Source of the DNA: JANLSO01 sp031362405
GTDB taxonomy: Bacteria; Actinomycetota; Thermoleophilia; Miltoncostaeales; Miltoncostaeaceae
Reading direction: 5' to 3'
NCBI GenBank assembly: GCA_031362405.1
Contig: JANLSO010000046.1
Span: 1 to 11,042 of the forward strand
Length of the DNA: 11,042 bases
This document shows, one piece after another, positions 9,320 through 11,042 of this stretch (within the stretch, counting starts at the first letter, position 1; each line of letters starts with the position of its first letter). A program made the translations under genes and the position numbers. The notes beneath the pieces were generated by a model. It had not been told where the DNA came from and did no database searches. It worked only from the letters and a program-made list of their open reading frames with translations.

Positions 9320-10303
9320 GTGGCGTCGACTGAACCGCTGATCAGGCTCTCGCACGAGCACATGGAGTCCGCCTCGGGCACCGCAACCGCGCTCGTCGAC
9401 GCGCTGGCTCAGGCGGTGCGCACACGCCGCTCGACCCTCGAGGCATGCGTCGTGTGCCTTGCCTCCGGCGGCCATCTGATGATCGAGGACGTCCCGGGGG
9501 TGGGCAAGACCGTACTCGCGAAGTCGCTGGCACGCGCCGCGGGTTGTGGCTACGGCCGTGTGCAGTGCACCGCCGACCTCCTACCCGCCGATATCACGGG
9601 CGTCAGCGTCTGGCACCAGGGGGAGGCGGAGTTCCGCTTTCACCCCGGCCCGGTCTTCGCCAATCTGCTGCTGGTCGACGAGATCAACCGTGCGTCACCA
9701 AAGACCCAGTCGGCGCTTCTGGAGTGCATGGAAGAAGGGCAGGTCACCGTCGACGGGGCCACGCGTCCGCTGCCGGCGCCGTTCATGGTGATCGCCACCC
9801 AGAACCCCATCGAGTACGAGGGCACCTTCCCGCTCCCCGAAGCCCAGCTCGATCGCTTCACGTTGCGGGTCGCCGTCGGCTATCCGGGAGCCACGCAGGA
9901 GGCCGAGATGATCGTCGACCTCTCCGCCCGAGACCCACTCGATGCCGTCCCCCAGGTCACTGACGAGGCGGGCATCCGCGCCCTGATGTCGGCGGTCGCC
10001 TCGATCCACGTCGATCGTGCGCTGGCCGACTACGTGGTGGGGCTGATTCGCGCGACCCGCAACGACCCGCGAGTCGACCTCGGGGCGAGCCCGCGGGCGG
10101 GTCTTGCTCTGGTGCGCACCGCCCGAGCGATGGCGCTGCTGCGCGGTCGCGACTACGTCCTTCCCGACGACGTCAAGGCGCTCGCGGCGATCGTGCTCGG
10201 CCATCGCCTGATCATCTCGGCCGACGCGCGTTTGCGGGGCGTCCATGCAGGGGAGGTCGTTGCCGAAGCGCTCAGCACGACCCCCGTGCCTCTTGCCGAC
10301 TGA
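9320..10303 (+). CDS. MoxR-family AAA+ ATPase
   Basis: A 327-residue cytoplasmic AAA+ ATPase of the MoxR family, usually acting as a chaperone-like factor with VWA-domain partners encoded next door. Visible motifs: Walker A DVPGVGKT (57-64), Walker B LLLVDEINRA (116-125, with Asp120/Glu121), sensor 1 IATQNP (158-163), the MoxR signature EYEGTFPLPEAQLDRF (165-180) with its arginine finger, and a C-terminal lid with SPRAGLAL and LPDDVKALA. Length is normal. The GTG at 9320 is chosen because an extended -10 box sits just before it; the in-frame ATG at 9362 has no convincing Shine-Dalgarno and would still leave the ATPase core intact. It lies 33 bases after coaBC, the first break after mihF, and overlaps the DUF58 gene. 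The specific client is unknown; family assignment is firm. Confidence 0.95.
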   Translation: MASTEPLIRLSHEHMESASGTATALVDALAQAVRTRRSTLEACVVCLASGGHLMIEDVPGVGKTVLAKSLARAAGCGYGRVQCTADLLPADITGVSVWHQGEAEFRFHPGPVFANLLLVDEINRASPKTQSALLECMEEGQVTVDGATRPLPAPFMVIATQNPIEYEGTFPLPEAQLDRFTLRVAVGYPGATQEAEMIVDLSARDPLDAVPQVTDEAGIRALMSAVASIHVDRALADYVVGLIRATRNDPRVDLGASPRAGLALVRTARAMALLRGRDYVLPDDVKALAAIVLGHRLIISADARLRGVHAGEVVAEALSTTPVPLAD

Positions 10304-11042
10304 CGCGCCACCGCGGGGCGCGCGGCCGACCCGCCGCGGCGTCGGGCTTTTCATCTCAGGGTTCGCCGCCCTTGTCGCCGCCCACGGCTTTGGGGCTCCG
10401 GCGCTTGCCCCGCTCGGTGTCGGGCTGATCGTCCTTCCCCTGATCGCCTACGTCGTCGTGGCGATCGCGGCGCATGGCCTGACGGTGACGCGAACCCTGG
10501 ATCCGATCCAACCGCGTGCCGGCGAAACCCTCGATGTTCGCAGCCACGTCGAGGCGCGCGGTCTCGGCCGACTGCTGTTGCGGGTTCTCGAGTGGCCCGT
10601 GGCGCTCGGAACGGATGCGCTCGGTCCCACCGGTAGGCGCCAGGGCTCACGAACGGCCTCACGCATTGCCATCCTGTCGGCACGTCGTGGCGAGCATCGG
10701 CTTCCTGCACCCACGGTGACCGTCAGCGACCCGTTTGCCCTCGCCGAGGCGGTGCGTCAGGGGGCGAGCGCGGAGGTTCTCGTACCTCCGGCAACCGTCG
10801 CTCTCAGCGACACGACCCGCGCATGGGCGCTGCGCGGGCTCACCGGCGGGCACCGCGACAGCGGCGAAGACTTCTCGAGCCTGGAGGGTGTGCGCGACTA
10901 CCGGGCGGGCGACCCCCTGTCGCGTGTGCACTGGGGTCAATCTGCCAAGCGCGGCCGTCTGCAGACCAAGCAGTTTCATCCGACGACCGCCGCCAGCCCG
11001 CTGGCCATCGTCGTGCTCGATGTCAGCGCACCACCCGCCGAC
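10260..11042 (+). CDS. DUF58 membrane protein, MoxR partner, 3'-truncated by window edge
   Basis: An open frame without stop to the window edge. After a basic N-terminus (ARPTRRG) come two likely membrane segments, GVGLFISGFAALVAAHGFG and VGLIVLPLIAYVVVAIAAHG, then a beta-rich region with RTLDPIQPRAGETLDV and VSDPFALAEA. The DUF58 hallmark follows from about base 10848: GHRDSGEDFSSLEGVRDY, then RAGDPLSRVHWGQSAKRGRLQTKQF. The last visible residues, IVVLDVSAP, begin a VWA-like fold. DUF58 proteins are encoded beside MoxR genes and are thought to act with them at the membrane; their function is poorly known. The start is uncertain: TTG 10260 lies 3 bases after GGGGAGG (10250-10256, a short spacing), ATG 10245 overlaps moxR by 59 bases, and TTG 10293 would leave the shortest, more typical N-terminus. 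All overlap moxR, suggesting coupling. Confidence 0.9.
   Translation, partial: MPKRSARPPCLLPTDAPPRGARPTRRGVGLFISGFAALVAAHGFGAPALAPLGVGLIVLPLIAYVVVAIAAHGLTVTRTLDPIQPRAGETLDVRSHVEARGLGRLLLRVLEWPVALGTDALGPTGRRQGSRTASRIAILSARRGEHRLPAPTVTVSDPFALAEAVRQGASAEVLVPPATVALSDTTRAWALRGLTGGHRDSGEDFSSLEGVRDYRAGDPLSRVHWGQSAKRGRLQTKQFHPTTAASPLAIVVLDVSAPPAD

Overview
The window is GC-rich, gap-poor bacterial chromosome with every recognisable gene on the + strand. An actinobacterial integration host factor (mihF) directly followed by gmk and coaBC, and a pyrB-pyrC-x-carA-carB block just upstream, is the order known from Actinomycetota (Mycobacterium tuberculosis has pyrR-pyrB-pyrC-Rv1382-carA-carB-pyrF-...-mihF-gmk-rpoZ-coaBC, from memory). 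I infer an actinomycete, possibly a deep-branching lineage such as Thermoleophilia, because several members of that order are missing or replaced here. The lineage call is inference.

Region 1 (1-7045) is a pyrimidine operon: the 3' part of pyrB, then pyrC, an isochorismatase-fold hydrolase, carA and carB. Each junction overlaps by 1 to 13 bases, so the five genes are probably one translationally coupled message. Together they encode the three steps from glutamine, bicarbonate and ATP to dihydroorotate: carbamoyl phosphate synthetase (CarAB), aspartate carbamoyltransferase (PyrB) and dihydroorotase (PyrC). The hydrolase is an unexplained extra member.

Region 2 (7046-7168) is the only sizeable intergenic gap. 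It holds an A/T-rich patch, a small inverted repeat and a good sigma-70-like promoter (TTGTCA, 18 bases, TATGAT) placed so close to the mihF ATG that the transcript should be leaderless or nearly so.

Region 3 (7169-9286) is mihF-gmk-coaBC: a nucleoid protein, guanylate kinase, and the bifunctional coenzyme A biosynthesis enzyme. The rpoZ gene usual between gmk and coaBC is absent, as is pyrF between carB and mihF. The gmk reading frame has no ATG, GTG or TTG before its P-loop; the only sensible start is an ATA overlapping the mihF stop codon as ATAG.

Region 4 (9287-11042) is a MoxR AAA+ ATPase with a probable leaderless GTG start, followed by an overlapping DUF58 membrane protein that runs off the window. 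This pair is a common chaperone/envelope module and replaces the metK/priA genes that often follow coaBC.

I see no mobile element, CRISPR array, RNA gene or defence system. The most unusual points are the gmk start codon, the hydrolase inside the pyr operon and the two apparently leaderless promoters.
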